NCBI RefSeq assembly: GCF_014805685.1
Contig: NC_060885.1
Coordinates: 21,049,632-21,113,631, forward strand
DNA from: Silurus meridionalis
Taxonomy: Eukaryota; Chordata; Actinopteri; Siluriformes; Siluridae
Length of the DNA stretch: 64,000 bases
Reading direction: 5' to 3'
The position numbers and the translations under genes were made by a program. Shown here piece after piece: positions 39,698 through 49,902 of this stretch (positions are counted from its first letter, which is position 1; every line of letters begins with the position of its first letter). A model generated the notes under the pieces. It had not been told where the DNA came from. It saw nothing but the letters and a program-made list of their open reading frames with translations, and made no database searches.

Positions 39698-42230
39698 CTC
39701 TCTCTCTCTCTTATGATCTAATGCTAATACGGCAAAAACCTTGAAATGAAAAAGAGGGACTTTACACAGTCACATCATGCACAGCATTAAAGGTCACTAG
39801 AAAAATGGACTAGGAACTGGTAGTTGAGGAGACAACCCCAAGTTGGCAAACTGACATATAAAACTGAAAGGGAGTGTTTAGTGACTTTTGCCAATCGGCA
39901 TGTATTCCTAATCAACACATTAAACACAACGCATTAAACACAAACACAGCATTATCCACATACTGTACACTAGGACTTACCCAGTCTGTCCACAGCATAG
40001 ACTATGGTGGAGCCACTTCCCACTCCGACCACCTGGTTGTTCTGGTACACACAGAAGTAATGTGTTATTGGAACTTTTACATTTAATATTTCATATTAAA
40101 GATATGATCTACCTAACTGGTCTACTTATTTCAGAATACTTTAACAAATGTCTTCATTCCTTCCATCCACCATTGATTTACTCCCTCGATATGTGGAATT
40201 GTCAGGATTTTCTCCTTTTAAGAGAAATTCTTGAAGCTGGACATAAAACGCTAAATAATCTATAGTGCTAGCGTTAGCTGCTAGCCACTTCCTGGCATCT
40301 TATTTCGGTACGGAGTGAGCAGCCACAGTGACACTGTGCTAACTCTAGTTTCTTTTTTATACACCTGTTTTTTGTTGTGTATGTTTTCAAGTTTAATAAT
40401 AATTAAAAAATGCGCTCGAAGTGTGAAGCAGAGATTAATAATACTTGTGGTCTGCCACTTAATATGTTCCTGAGGGAACTTAGAGTTTAACTATGTTCTG
40501 CACGTAAAAAGGATAGCATTTGGTACACATGTCCACCGAACGAAAGCCATGTCCTGAAAGATTTCGGTACGAATACGTGTACCGTTACACTTCTAGTGGA
40601 CGCGTTTCATTTGATGGATAATCTCATCAGGACACTGTAGACTAACCATGGACTGGTCTGCTGTACTCAAACATTACAATGCTCATTCCTGTTTGTTCAA
40701 CACACTCAGCACTTTACAGTAGATGTAGACCACTAATGATTTATAAGCAGGTCACACACCAAAGAGTTCCCTTTTGCTTACAGTCATGTCTTTCTCATGA
40801 TGTCTTTCCTTGCAACATTTTGTTCTGGTTTACTAGACCATTACGTTTGGGTTTAATGTTATCTATGGTTAAAATACACCAAATCCACCATAAAATCAAA
40901 TAGTCAGGTTATCATATTGGAATATAAAAACAGAAATAGTGTCAATAATATCAATTTATTTTTATTAATTTAGATATTATTAATAGTCAGTGGTGGACAA
41001 AGTACACAAAGCATGTACTTGAGTTACAGTAGAGATACACCAAGTAAAATATTACTCCAGTAAATGTGATTCTTTTAAACTTTAACTTGAGTAAAAGTTT
41101 AAAAAAAAAGCATTTGCCTCAAATCACAGGAATAAGGTCCGAGTGTTTGTGAGTTCGAGTCTCTTCCATCACTTATTCCTTTCAATATGTTCTGCTTGCT
41201 GTTGAACTGATGCTGAACTGTATGTTGGTGTAAGTAGATACCAGCAAACACCAATCAAAACAAGTTCAAACCAGAGTGTGCGCTCGACCCTGATTGGTGG
41301 ATTGCTGCATGTTTGACCAGTTACGTTTTTACCCGCTCATAAATAAAGATTTTGCAAAATGTAGTGAAGTTACAGGTAAAGTCTCCCTAAATGAAAATAC
41401 TTCAGCAAATTGAAGATTTAAGTACAGTAACGAACTACATTTACTTCATTACTGTCCACCACTGATAGTATTTGTATCGCACATGCTCCATTTCTTCACG
41501 CTACAGTTTCCAAAACCACGCCCCCTGTCCCGGATTGGTTAATATCTCATACCCGCCACTGCCCGCGTTATCAAATGAAATTTACCGGGGGCGGGGCAGT
41601 GTGAACACAAACATATAAAAGCGTCCTGATCGTGCAGTTTCTGTATGCAGTTACACGTCATTATTAAGCGTTATAAACGTATTAGGTGTTGCGTAAGTGT
41701 AACTACAGTAAAGGACCAGGATGTAGCACTATTGCTGCGGAGTTAGCGTTAAACAAGCTCAAAACTAGTTCCGGTTTTAACCTGAAGTCTTATGTATTAG
41801 TAGCAGTAGTATAAGTTTGTGTGTGTGTGTGTGTGTGTTCGTTACATCCTGGTGCTGGACTTCGACCTTTCCAGGACCCTGACCTAAGAGTCAGATCCCT
41901 ACCTATGAAACACCACATGAACTCTAAAGCATGTCTGCTATTGCTGAACTTAGGTAGAAGAAATCCTACATCAACGCTGTATACTTGAGTATCAAGTGCC
42001 ATGTTGTGGATCCTCTGAAACCTAAGCCAACACACACACACTCGAACCTGTATGTGATTGTCCACAGCTGCGCAGGCGGCCAGTTTCTTTGCCTCTTCGG
42101 CCATCACGGTGCTGCTGTTCGAGCGGTTTCCCGGTCCACGCTGCAGCCTGATGAGCCTTGAGGAAGAGGAGGAGCGACCAAAAAGAAGTGCAGATTTTAC
42201 GCTGAACTCAGCCCACCTCCACCACTTCAT
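31963..42230 (-). CDS. rpia: Ribose-5-phosphate isomerase A (9 exons, complete)
   Basis: Interconverts ribose 5-phosphate and ribulose 5-phosphate in the non-oxidative pentose phosphate pathway. Exons 5' to 3': 42048-42230, 39981-40041, 38052-38107, 37897-37956, 37686-37750, 36493-36561, 36126-36267, 33143-33242, 31963-32060. The total is 834 nt, 277 aa plus TGA; human RPIA is 311 aa with 9 exons, the difference lying in the N-terminal extension. Seen: phosphate-binding GVGSGST (67-73), catalytic AIDGADEVD (124-132), KGGGGCLTQEK (139-149), and [16 protein letters not shown]. The start is the first ATG (42,230). A second in-frame ATG at codon 43 opens the conserved [10 protein letters not shown]. 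Phases agree at all eight joins. Confidence 0.97.
32660..32945 (+). mobile_element. Probable LINE 3' end
   Basis: Tail gcatttcactgcatgtcgta and gtgatgaataaaatttgatt resemble 3' ends of fish LINEs. A short internal duplication (gctacaaactttttt) lies at 32702-32735. rpia intron 8. Family not fixed. Confidence 0.4.
33143..33242 (-). CDS. rpia: rpia exon 8
   Basis: Encodes [20 protein letters not shown] and [13 protein letters not shown]. Acceptor ctttag; donor gtcagt, phase 1. Confidence 0.96.
33640..34260 (+). mobile_element. Tc1-like transposase remnant (C-terminal part)
   Basis: Plus-strand phrases equivalent to cagttcaggctgctg, catgataatgcaccatatca (HDNAPYH) and ctcagactgg, then a ruined copy of the SPDLNPxE motif, match the catalytic half of a fish Tc1 family. 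A hAT MITE interrupts it at 33690-34008. rpia intron 7. Confidence 0.6.
33690..34008 (+). mobile_element. hAT MITE with perfect 8-bp target duplication
   Basis: 319 bp, ends caggggtcacca / ttgtgaccagcg, flanked by gtgtaaag at 33682-33689 and 34009-34016. Non-coding. Inserted inside the Tc1-like remnant. Confidence 0.8.
35314..35640 (+). mobile_element. MITE of the 'ggacacc' family, partial
   Basis: Left end cactctatagacagaggtat and interior gaggcacacaattgtt and gaattggaatgctgactgca are shared with the family. The right end is not clear. rpia intron 7. Confidence 0.45.
35935..35948 (-). promoter_or_regulatory. CTCF-like motif in rpia intron 7
   Basis: Minus strand tccactaggtggca fits CCASYAGRKGGC. 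Sequence match only. Confidence 0.3.
36126..36267 (-). CDS. rpia: rpia exon 7
   Basis: Encodes [36 protein letters not shown] and LRMAVSKA. Acceptor tacag; donor gtgaga, phase 0. Confidence 0.96.
36493..36561 (-). CDS. rpia: rpia exon 6: catalytic Glu
   Basis: Encodes [20 protein letters not shown] then DY. By family alignment Glu148 is the general base. Acceptor cttcag; donor gtaaaa. Confidence 0.95.
36834..37010 (+). mobile_element. MITE of the 'ggacacc' family, truncated
   Basis: Begins cactgtatggaaaaaaggtt and contains cttctgggaagatgttccac, shared with 60650-61026. It stops where an unrelated A+T-rich repeat begins. rpia intron 5. Confidence 0.5.
37011..37440. mobile_element. Possible decayed DNA transposon
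   Basis: Starts with taatcggcactgatagtcga and ends with atcggccgattgaacggcta, repeat phrases I associate with fish hAT-type elements. No clear terminal repeats; weak call. Confidence 0.25.
37686..37750 (-). CDS. rpia: rpia exon 5: catalytic DGADE
   Basis: Encodes [20 protein letters not shown] ending GG plus two bases. It holds the catalytic Asp pair (126, 129) and Lys139. Donor gtaagg. Confidence 0.96.
37897..37956 (-). CDS. rpia: rpia exon 4
   Basis: Encodes exactly [20 protein letters not shown], 20 codons. Acceptor ccttag; donor gtgagt. Confidence 0.95.
38052..38107 (-). CDS. rpia: rpia exon 3
   Basis: Encodes [18 protein letters not shown], matching human RVKQENLNLVCIPTSFQ. Acceptor tgtag; donor gtaagt. 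Confidence 0.95.
38220..38560 (+). mobile_element. Tc1-like transposase remnant (N-terminal part)
   Basis: Plus-strand reading gives [20 protein letters not shown] then AALV, the helix-turn-helix start of a fish Tc1 family, followed by decay. It is probably the same family as 33640-34260. rpia intron 2. Confidence 0.6.
39637..39711. repeat. (CTAT)n then (CT)n
   Basis: About 15 tetranucleotide units running into a short CT run. rpia intron 2. Confidence 0.95.
39981..40041 (-). CDS. rpia: rpia exon 2: phosphate-binding loop
   Basis: Encodes [20 protein letters not shown] with the GSGST loop. Acceptor taccag; donor gtaagt, phase 1. Confidence 0.95.
40260..40598 (-). mobile_element. DNA-transposon fragment with gtgtaacggtaca end
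   Basis: Ends gtgtaccgttacacttctag, the reverse of the end at 10869, and contains gctagccacttcctgg. hAT-like by remembered end sequence. rpia intron 1. Confidence 0.5.
40988..41464 (+). mobile_element. hAT-like non-autonomous element, copy 2
   Basis: 477 bp with inverted ends cagtggtggaca / tgtccaccactg and flanking atagt on both sides. Interior blocks match copy 1. It lies in rpia intron 1. The class is inferred from end sequence; a clean 8-bp duplication is not visible. Confidence 0.75.
41534..41645 (+). promoter_or_regulatory. Promoter-like cluster in rpia intron 1, plus strand
   Basis: CCAAT box in reverse (attgg) at 41534-41538, GC box gggggcgggg at 41587-41596 and TATA box tataaaag at 41614-41621, in the order and spacing of a core promoter pointing away from rpia transcription. 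No coding frame follows. Confidence 0.35.
42048..42230 (-). CDS. rpia: rpia exon 1: N-terminal extension and start of core
   Basis: 61 codons: basic extension [20 protein letters not shown] and [20 protein letters not shown], then [19 protein letters not shown]. Donor gttcga. The codon before the ATG is GTG; I see no upstream in-frame ATG before a stop. Confidence 0.93.
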
Positions 42231-42921
42231 CACCCTTCACCACGCCTCCTCTTACAGCTTAAACACCCCCTTATATCACACCGCGCAGAGTCCCAGCGCT
42301 CATGGGAGATCGGGGAACCACAAAAAAACGTCTCCCAGCTCAAGTGACAATTAAAGAATAACGCGCAGGCGCTGAGTTTACTGTTGATTGACGCACGGAG
42401 CAGCCAAAAGGATAAAAAGCAAGCGCCGCAGTGGGCGGGATTAAATACACGAATTATATATGTATGTAACAATATGACCACTAGAGGGCAACCAAGTCGC
42501 GTTTGTTGCTGCTGATGTTCCAGTGCCAAAGTTTACGTCCCTCTTGCTGTCAAGGTTTAATGTATTATTTAAATTCAGGTAAACAATATGGAATCTAGTT
42601 GAACATTTTTTATAGTATAAACAACAACAAAACAATGTTTTGTATAGCTATAAGACAATTTACTGATCATAGTGGTCAGGTGAATCGATGATTAATCTAG
42701 GAAAACTGGTTGTGACATGGGAGTATATCCTGAGTGAGATATTAGTGTTACACACACACATTAAAAAAAATTATAAGCAAGTATAAATTTCCAATACATT
42801 TGTGTTTGGGAGGTTGGGGGGAAACCTGGAGAACTTAGACACTTTGGACCCTTTAAACACAGTGAGAACAAGCAATCATTATCATACTAATAACAGAAAA
42901 ACTAGTATATCAATATAACTC
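42231..42921 (-). promoter_or_regulatory. rpia 5' flank / intergenic to slc4a11
   Basis: Roughly 0.7 kb between the rpia start and the likely slc4a11 poly(A) signal. The first 200 bases are G+C-richer with CpGs and probably hold the rpia promoter. I see no clear TATA box on the gene strand. A CTCF-like motif lies at 42478-42493. Confidence 0.45.
42478..42493 (+). promoter_or_regulatory. CTCF-like motif
   Basis: ccactagagggcaacc fits the CTCF core CCASYAGRGGGC. It sits in the short gap between rpia and slc4a11. A motif match only. Confidence 0.4.
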
Positions 42922-42927
42922 TTTATT
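42922..42927 (-). terminator. Candidate poly(A) signal of slc4a11
   Basis: AATAAA on the minus strand, the last before the rpia promoter region. An alternative lies at 44175-44180. Confidence 0.35.
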
Positions 42928-44357
42928 TGGCAACCAGCTTGAAATGATCTAGTTTTCAGTGTATAACATTACCTTTCTTAAAATCACACAGTCCTTCTGA
43001 TAAACATTTATATCTTTTTTCTTTTTTTTTTCTTTTTTTTACATATTGCAGTTTACAAATTTAGCTTATCTGTTTGACAAAATTATTTTGACAATGGATT
43101 TTGTACGCGTTATATAAAAATCTACACATTATACATTCATTATTGGAAGAAGAAAAGCTTATTTTCTGAAACAATATTGAGCCAGCACAGAACATAAATT
43201 GTCAACATATCCAATCCAGTTAATAAGATAACAAAATAAGGTCGAATACTTCAATATTACAGTCAAATACTTAGAGATAAGTCCAATGGTGTGAAGAGAC
43301 AAGGGTGGGGTTTTATTTTTTTAACACCAGAGGTTTTTTTTAGGACTACGATGATACTGTCACAGTTTCAGAGGAGATAAAGAGAGAGAGAGAGAGAGAG
43401 AGAGAGAGTTGGGAAATCATTTTCAGTAAGGATTGGTATGAGGATTTTACAAAAAAAAAAAAAAAACTAACTAGTGGCTAAAACATCAACAAAACACATT
43501 TGGATATCACCCTTTCATGCACTCGTATTGAATCGTATGATTCTCACACTAGTACAATTTCCTTCCTGTGTGAACCACACCACATTCCTGTTCTTTCTTT
43601 AGTCATATGCCAAACCTAGCACTTCTGTTTCTACAGAATCAAATGTATATCTACATGTCCACTATTCACAACATTCTCTTCCTTCTGTTTTGTTTTTTTC
43701 TTCATGTCTTTTTTTTTATTCTCAGTGCTGAAGAACCACCTTGCTGTGGGGCGGAGTGCTGTCCCCTGTCCTGTCCAATTCAAAACTATCCTATCCATAC
43801 TATAATCCATACTCTCTCTCTCTCTCTCTGTCTCCTGTCCGTCTAGCTGTCTCTCTCAGTATTAGAAACAATGAAAGATTTATTTGGGAACTTAAATTCA
43901 ACATGTCTGAACTGAAAACAGGTGCAGTGTTACAAAATCTTGGTGTTTATTACTTAGATCTTGCTAGAGAAAAAAGTCAGTGATTGAATATTTGTAAGAT
44001 TTTGAGCATTTTTTTCTTTTTTTTTTCTTTTTAATGCTTATATTGCTGTAACAAATCAAAAGAGATCATTGTAGTTTTCTATGAAAAGCTGTTCCGGTGT
44101 CCAGCATAGACATTACATTTCAAAAAGGCTGAGTGCATGGGTGTAATATACAAAACTAGCATTCCACCGAGAATTTTATTCTATTGTACACGAAATTCCA
44201 TCTATAATTGTAAAAAAAGATTTTGGCATCTTATAAAAGCCATGCTTAATTTATTTTCATATATATATTTATATTTGTTGTAAAGTAGGGGGAAGTGTGC
44301 GTGAGCAAGCATGCTAGTTTTTCGTTTAATAAGCACATGCCTATTCGCATTTATCTT

Positions 44358-44360
<3 letters not shown>

Positions 44361-44403
<43 letters not shown>
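44361..44403. repeat. (GT)n microsatellite
   Basis: About 21 units in the slc4a11 3'UTR. Confidence 0.95.
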
Positions 44404-44404
<1 letters not shown>

Positions 44405-45199
44405 AAGCACAAGTTTCTGTGCATTCTGAGGACAAACAGTGGTGACGTTCTGTCGTATGCAAAAGCTTGTGATAAGAGTTTGTTCTGCAGTGTGTACGTG
44501 AGATCTAGCTCTCGTTGTCTGGACCCGTTCCCCAATCCCTGAAACATCAGCACTAATGTTACATTCTGAACACATGTCACCATGTATCCTGGAAATATAT
44601 CGACCCCGGTAAATAATCTTTCTCATAGAAATATCTAAAATATTAAAATTCTATTTCACTGTATTGCTATGAGACACAGTAACAAGCAGGGTGCGTGTTA
44701 ATCTTTTGGTCTGTTTCGACTTGTTCTTGATATTATGCACCACACGTTAACAATGATATGCACCACGACACGCGGAAGTGTGGATGAGCAACAGTACGAT
44801 TTCACGTCATGGTATGAGCTGACAGAGAGACCCCTCGCCTGAAGCGAAGTGAAATAATGAAGGGTCACCAGGTTCGTTTTTGTATGTGTGAATTGTCAAC
44901 ATCAAAGAGGTATTGCTACAGATAGGTCCACTCCACTTGTACGGTGACCTTTTGAATGGTATCAGTAACGCTATGAGAAGAGCTTCTAGCAGTCACCAGT
45001 CTCTTCCTGTACAGTAATAATAATTAACTGCCTCTGTATGCGACTATGCGTATTTCCGCATAAGTGAGTGATCCACATAATGAGACAGAGGTACATTAGA
45101 ATTAACCAAAGAGAAAAGCTTTGGTATGAGAAAACAGTGAGAAGCAGTGACTGACTAAGATCAAACAGACAAGACTATAGTCAGCCTTTCAAACTTTAT

Positions 45200-45240
<41 letters not shown>

Positions 45241-45342
45241 TTCTGTTACAGTGCTTTACCAGAACGTCTGCTGTACAACACTAGAATCAGTCTGTTTTTC
45301 CTCCCAGAGTTTTGCATTTTAAAAATACAATTCCCACAGTTC

Positions 45343-45343
<1 letters not shown>

Positions 45344-45376
<33 letters not shown>
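45344..45376. repeat. T33 homopolymer
   Basis: Reads A33 on the gene strand, 12 bases after the slc4a11 stop. Confidence 0.95.
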
Positions 45377-45377
<1 letters not shown>

Positions 45378-45388
45378 GAGGTGCACGT

Positions 45389-45455
45389 TTACATGTGCTG
45401 TGCGTCCATGATGTCCAGGTATTTGGCCTCAATGATCCTGGGCAGCAGACAATTC
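45389..45455 (-). CDS. slc4a11: slc4a11 last exon and stop
   Basis: Encodes [20 protein letters not shown] then M and TAA, against human [19 protein letters not shown]. Acceptor ttttag. A run of 33 A (sense) follows the stop within 12 bases. Confidence 0.95.
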
Positions 45456-46261
45456 CTAAAACAATTACAGTGCAGTTAGTAACAAAAACAGAAAAGAATG
45501 AACACAAAAGTGCTCGTCAAGGATTCTAAGGATGGAAAACAATTCTAGCCTTCTCCCAGGTTCTACTTGCACTATATGGACAAAAGTATTGGGACACCTG
45601 ACTTTCCGAGCCATGTGTGGTTCTTTCCCAAACTGTTTTTCGCAAAGTTGAAGGCACACAATTTTTTACAGGATGTCTGGATTTGGTAGCATCAAATTTT
45701 TCATTCACTTAAACTAGGAGACTCACCCTACTTCAGTACTTGACTTTACTAACACCCTTGTGTCTGAATGAGCCCAAATGTCCATAAGCACATTCAAAAA
45801 TCTAGTAGGACATCTTCCCAGAATAATAGAGGGAATTATAGGAGCAAAATTGGGACTAAATGTGGAATGCGATGCTCAAAAGCACATACCATACATATGA
45901 CCAGGTGTCCGCAAACTTTAGGCAATATAGTGTTTACACAGGAATAAGAGAAATAATAGTTCTGCTATTAAGGATTTCCACCTAAAAGATCCCTATATGA
46001 TGACGAGTATATTTTCCGAGAAATTTGATTTGTGTGTGTGTTTTCACAGTAAAGCATTCAATGGCACAAACCTGATAGGTATGAGGATAAACATTAGCAG
46101 AGGAAAGATCATTTTCATGTACGGGAGCGGGTACATTCCAAATGTACAGAGGAACAGCAGCTGCACCATCTGAAGGAAAGTGAAATAATGGATTTTCCTC
46201 TGTGGTACCTTCCGGATGTAGTGAGTTGGGGGGTAGGATGTCTGCAAAGAGGAAAGTGTGT

Positions 46262-46344
<83 letters not shown>

Positions 46345-46369
46345 GTTATTGGGACACATTTTCAATGGA

Positions 46370-46424
<55 letters not shown>

Positions 46425-48699
46425 GTTTTAAATAAACTGGTGAGCAGGTGAGCCATGCTGAGTTGGGAAGCAGTAGCGGCCATGATAGAGCCTGTCTCTT
46501 ACTGGATTGTTTACCATCTCCCATGTAATCAGTCCTAATATAGAGCAGGTAGAGGGCGCTCTTGTGCCTTGATTTTATTTTCAAGACGTGCCCTCTGTTG
46601 TTTTTAAGCACATCCGTAAAATGCCTTCCATGACTTTTATTTACCCTCTAGTTAGTTACAAAAAAGATGCTGCTGCTCTGAATACTTTATTAACACAAAC
46701 AAGCTCATGCCATAGTTCAAACTTAATTGCACTTAGTCAGTCAGATCCTGTCTCTCTCTCATTTTGCCAAAACAGTAGATGAGTGATATAATAATCCTAA
46801 TTACCTAGAAAAATGTACCATCACACACTTTCCTGCATATTGTGTCAGTTCTTCTATAACAATGAGCAGTTCATTGTGGGTAGCACCATCTTTATGCTTA
46901 TGAAAACAACAAACTGCAATGTCTTCTAGGGCGTTCTATTGTGTGTGTGTTTGTGTGTGTATAGGGGTCCATTCAAGGGGTCACACAGGCATTAACAGGT
47001 CAGATATGAGGATAAGTCTGAGGTCACTGACACAACTTTCACCCGCTTTTCATCGAAAATGCAGATCTGACAAGTATCGACTCTTTGCAGTAGCAGTGCA
47101 AATTAAAGGTGATCAGAGACATTTATCAGCAGTTGCTCAGTAACTATATTCACGCACTGTAGGCTGTGCGAAGGTCACATGAATGCTAATGAGAATGAAC
47201 CCAAAGGAAACTATGCTGTCACTAAGAGAAAATATCCAGCTATTTTTGTGAAGAAAAAAACGTTGACCACTTCCTGCCTGTTGTTTATTGCCTTTTCCTT
47301 TTCCTTGAAATATATTCACATACAATTGTGAGACACTGTCCTGTTTTATCTTTGACATTTTTTAACCTGAGGGAACTGGAGTCATAATTGTCTTGTAACA
47401 TGTAACAGTCAGTTGAGTACTGACATGAGGTTCTCAGGCACTCTAAACAATTTGTCTTGCAATTGTAGATATAAGATTTAAGCTACTGTACATAAATATT
47501 CTGACTGTATATAACGCAGGTAAAAGCGCTAACTGTGCATTTTTATACCCCGCTCGTAAGCCCTGCTTTAATCTGGTGATATAATAATGAATACAAAATG
47601 GAAAATCTTTTAGGCATAAATACTAAAAGGCTAGATTAACCCATGCAACTTTTGTACAGCAGTATCAAGTTAATTCCTTGTGGCTCATACTTTCCCCATT
47701 AAACCAGAACAAATACATTAAAACATATTTTATATTTATTATCAATTACAATTACAAAACAACACACACTGATTCAATCACGTAACGTGTACTGCATTTT
47801 CAAGTTATTTTATTCCCACTATATAAGCACAATTTTTTAAATAAAATTCAATTTCAAGTTTTCTCTACTTGAGCCAAATTCCAGTGTTTGTAAATTGTCC
47901 ACCATTCATAAATCATTTAATCTTTGGCATAGATGGGCAATAGCTCCTGCATTCTGATTTGCTTACAACATTTTTTTCAACATTATTTCTTGTTGTGACT
48001 TCACTGTGCTGTTTTAAGTATTTGGGTTTGGGTTACTTGCCGGCAAAAGGTCGAAAAGATTAGATTAATTTTGTTGTCTTTTCTGGCTTATGGGTTTTTA
48101 TCATGTATATGTTAAACATTAGTCTTGGCTTTAACTCTACCTAAATATGGGTTAATCAGATAATAAATAAAAAAATACAGCTGCTCAGTGCTGAGTCCAC
48201 TGCCACCGCGAATGGTGTCACAACATCCCTTCTAATGTAATGGCTTCTGATCATATGTGAGCCTCCCACACGGCCCCTGGATTAATCAACCAGCTTTTAA
48301 ACCTGGCTTGCATTAATTTAACTTCTTCCTGTTCTCTTGCCTAAGTGAATGTGTGAAAGGTGTCTTTGATGAAAGTGGTGTGTTTGGTATATGTGTGTGT
48401 GGTTTATAAAGTGTGGTGAAATTATGAAATTAGCATAATGGACCAATGTTAGATATACAGTAAAATATGTTCATCATTTAGAAAGAACTGCAAAAATGAT
48501 TATTAATTATTATTTTTCTGTATTAGTTACATTTTTTATTGTCAGTACTGATTTCAATGTGTCGATTTGAATTTTACTAAACTAAACTAAATTAAGCATC
48601 CTAATGTATCTAAAAATTATTTTACCTGAATCTTACTATAGATGTGATTTAAAAAATGTATTATAGTATGTTATTTTATGCCATGTTGGCTATCTTTAA

Positions 48700-48737
<38 letters not shown>

Positions 48738-49846
48738 GCATACCTGTTCTTTGAGTAGCAGTGCCATGCGGTCACACATCTGGTTTCCATCAATAGATGT
48801 GAGGGCAATGTAGAGAAAGAGGCCGTAGAGAACTGGTTTGGGAATCCACTGCAGTGGAACAGGCAGCAGGAACAAACTCACACCAATCAGAATATTTGCC
48901 AGTAGTGATGTTACCCTGGTCTCCTTCACACTTACAATACTATACACACACAGACACACACACATACACAAAAAAATAATCAGGCTTGTGATTTTAAACA
49001 AAAATTTGAACAGAAAGTGGATACTGTGTGTAAAAGAACCAGTGCTCACGTCTCATAAAGGTGTCCTCCTTCTACCCGCTCCTCCACAATGGCCAACTGG
49101 CGCACATGCAACGTGGAGTGAGGAAAAGCAGCGTGCATCCAAGGCAGACCGAGCAACGACATCAAAATATTAATCAGGCCAGACAATGTCAGGTCCCAGT
49201 GATAGGCTGTGCCTTTCAGTAACCTATAGCAAACAAACGCCGACAGACAGCACACACAGATTGACACAAACAAAAAACATAGATATAATGACAGTCAGTT
49301 GCCAGTCATAAGATTCTACCCTTTAACAAACAACACTGTCCGAACATGTAATTATAAACAGACAGGCAAACAGGATATGCAGTTAAAAACGCAGAAACGT
49401 AATAAATATTTTGTTAAAACATCAGTGCTTTGTTATTTGCTAAGGCATCGCCGAGCATGCTATGCCCTTCAGCGACCTCTGAAACACATACACTCATGAA
49501 TACAAGCGCACACAAACACACCGGCACATTTCAACGTTCCATAACAAAATACTGTAAAAAAAAAAAAAATGAAATCATCACATCATAATGTGAAAGTGCA
49601 TTTCCTATTAGACTGACAAAATTGCTTTTTTTTTTTTGTGTTGTTGCTTGTGCTGAAGTGTTTTTATGGACAGTGTACCTGTTCTCTGGAGCATTGGTCA
49701 GGGACACCACGATGTTCTGGTCAATAAAGATGAGAAGAGCAAGAAGGAAGCCTAGCCCCATGGCACATACCACACTGACTCCTGATAGCTTCTCCACAGC
49801 AGCCACTCGGAACAATGAACCCTCATGATAGTCAAACACGGGCACT

Positions 49847-49902
<56 letters not shown>

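Larger units (their letters stand above)
42922..45388 (-). other. slc4a11: Probable slc4a11 3'UTR
   Basis: Sequence between the stop and AATAAA at 42922-42927 (minus strand). It contains A33 near the stop, (GA)n at 45202-45238, (CA)n at 44361-44403 and (CT)n at 43379-43409 as read on the gene strand. A nearer AATAAA at 44175-44180 could end a shorter form. No other gene seen. Confidence 0.4.

Noticed and set aside
42231..42233. GTG codon before the rpia ATG as start
   Set aside because: Non-ATG start directly followed by ATG; no reason to prefer it.
45982..46611. 209-codon minus-strand frame
   Set aside because: Frame-shifted shadow of the slc4a11 exon at 46072-46241 joined to CA/GA repeats.
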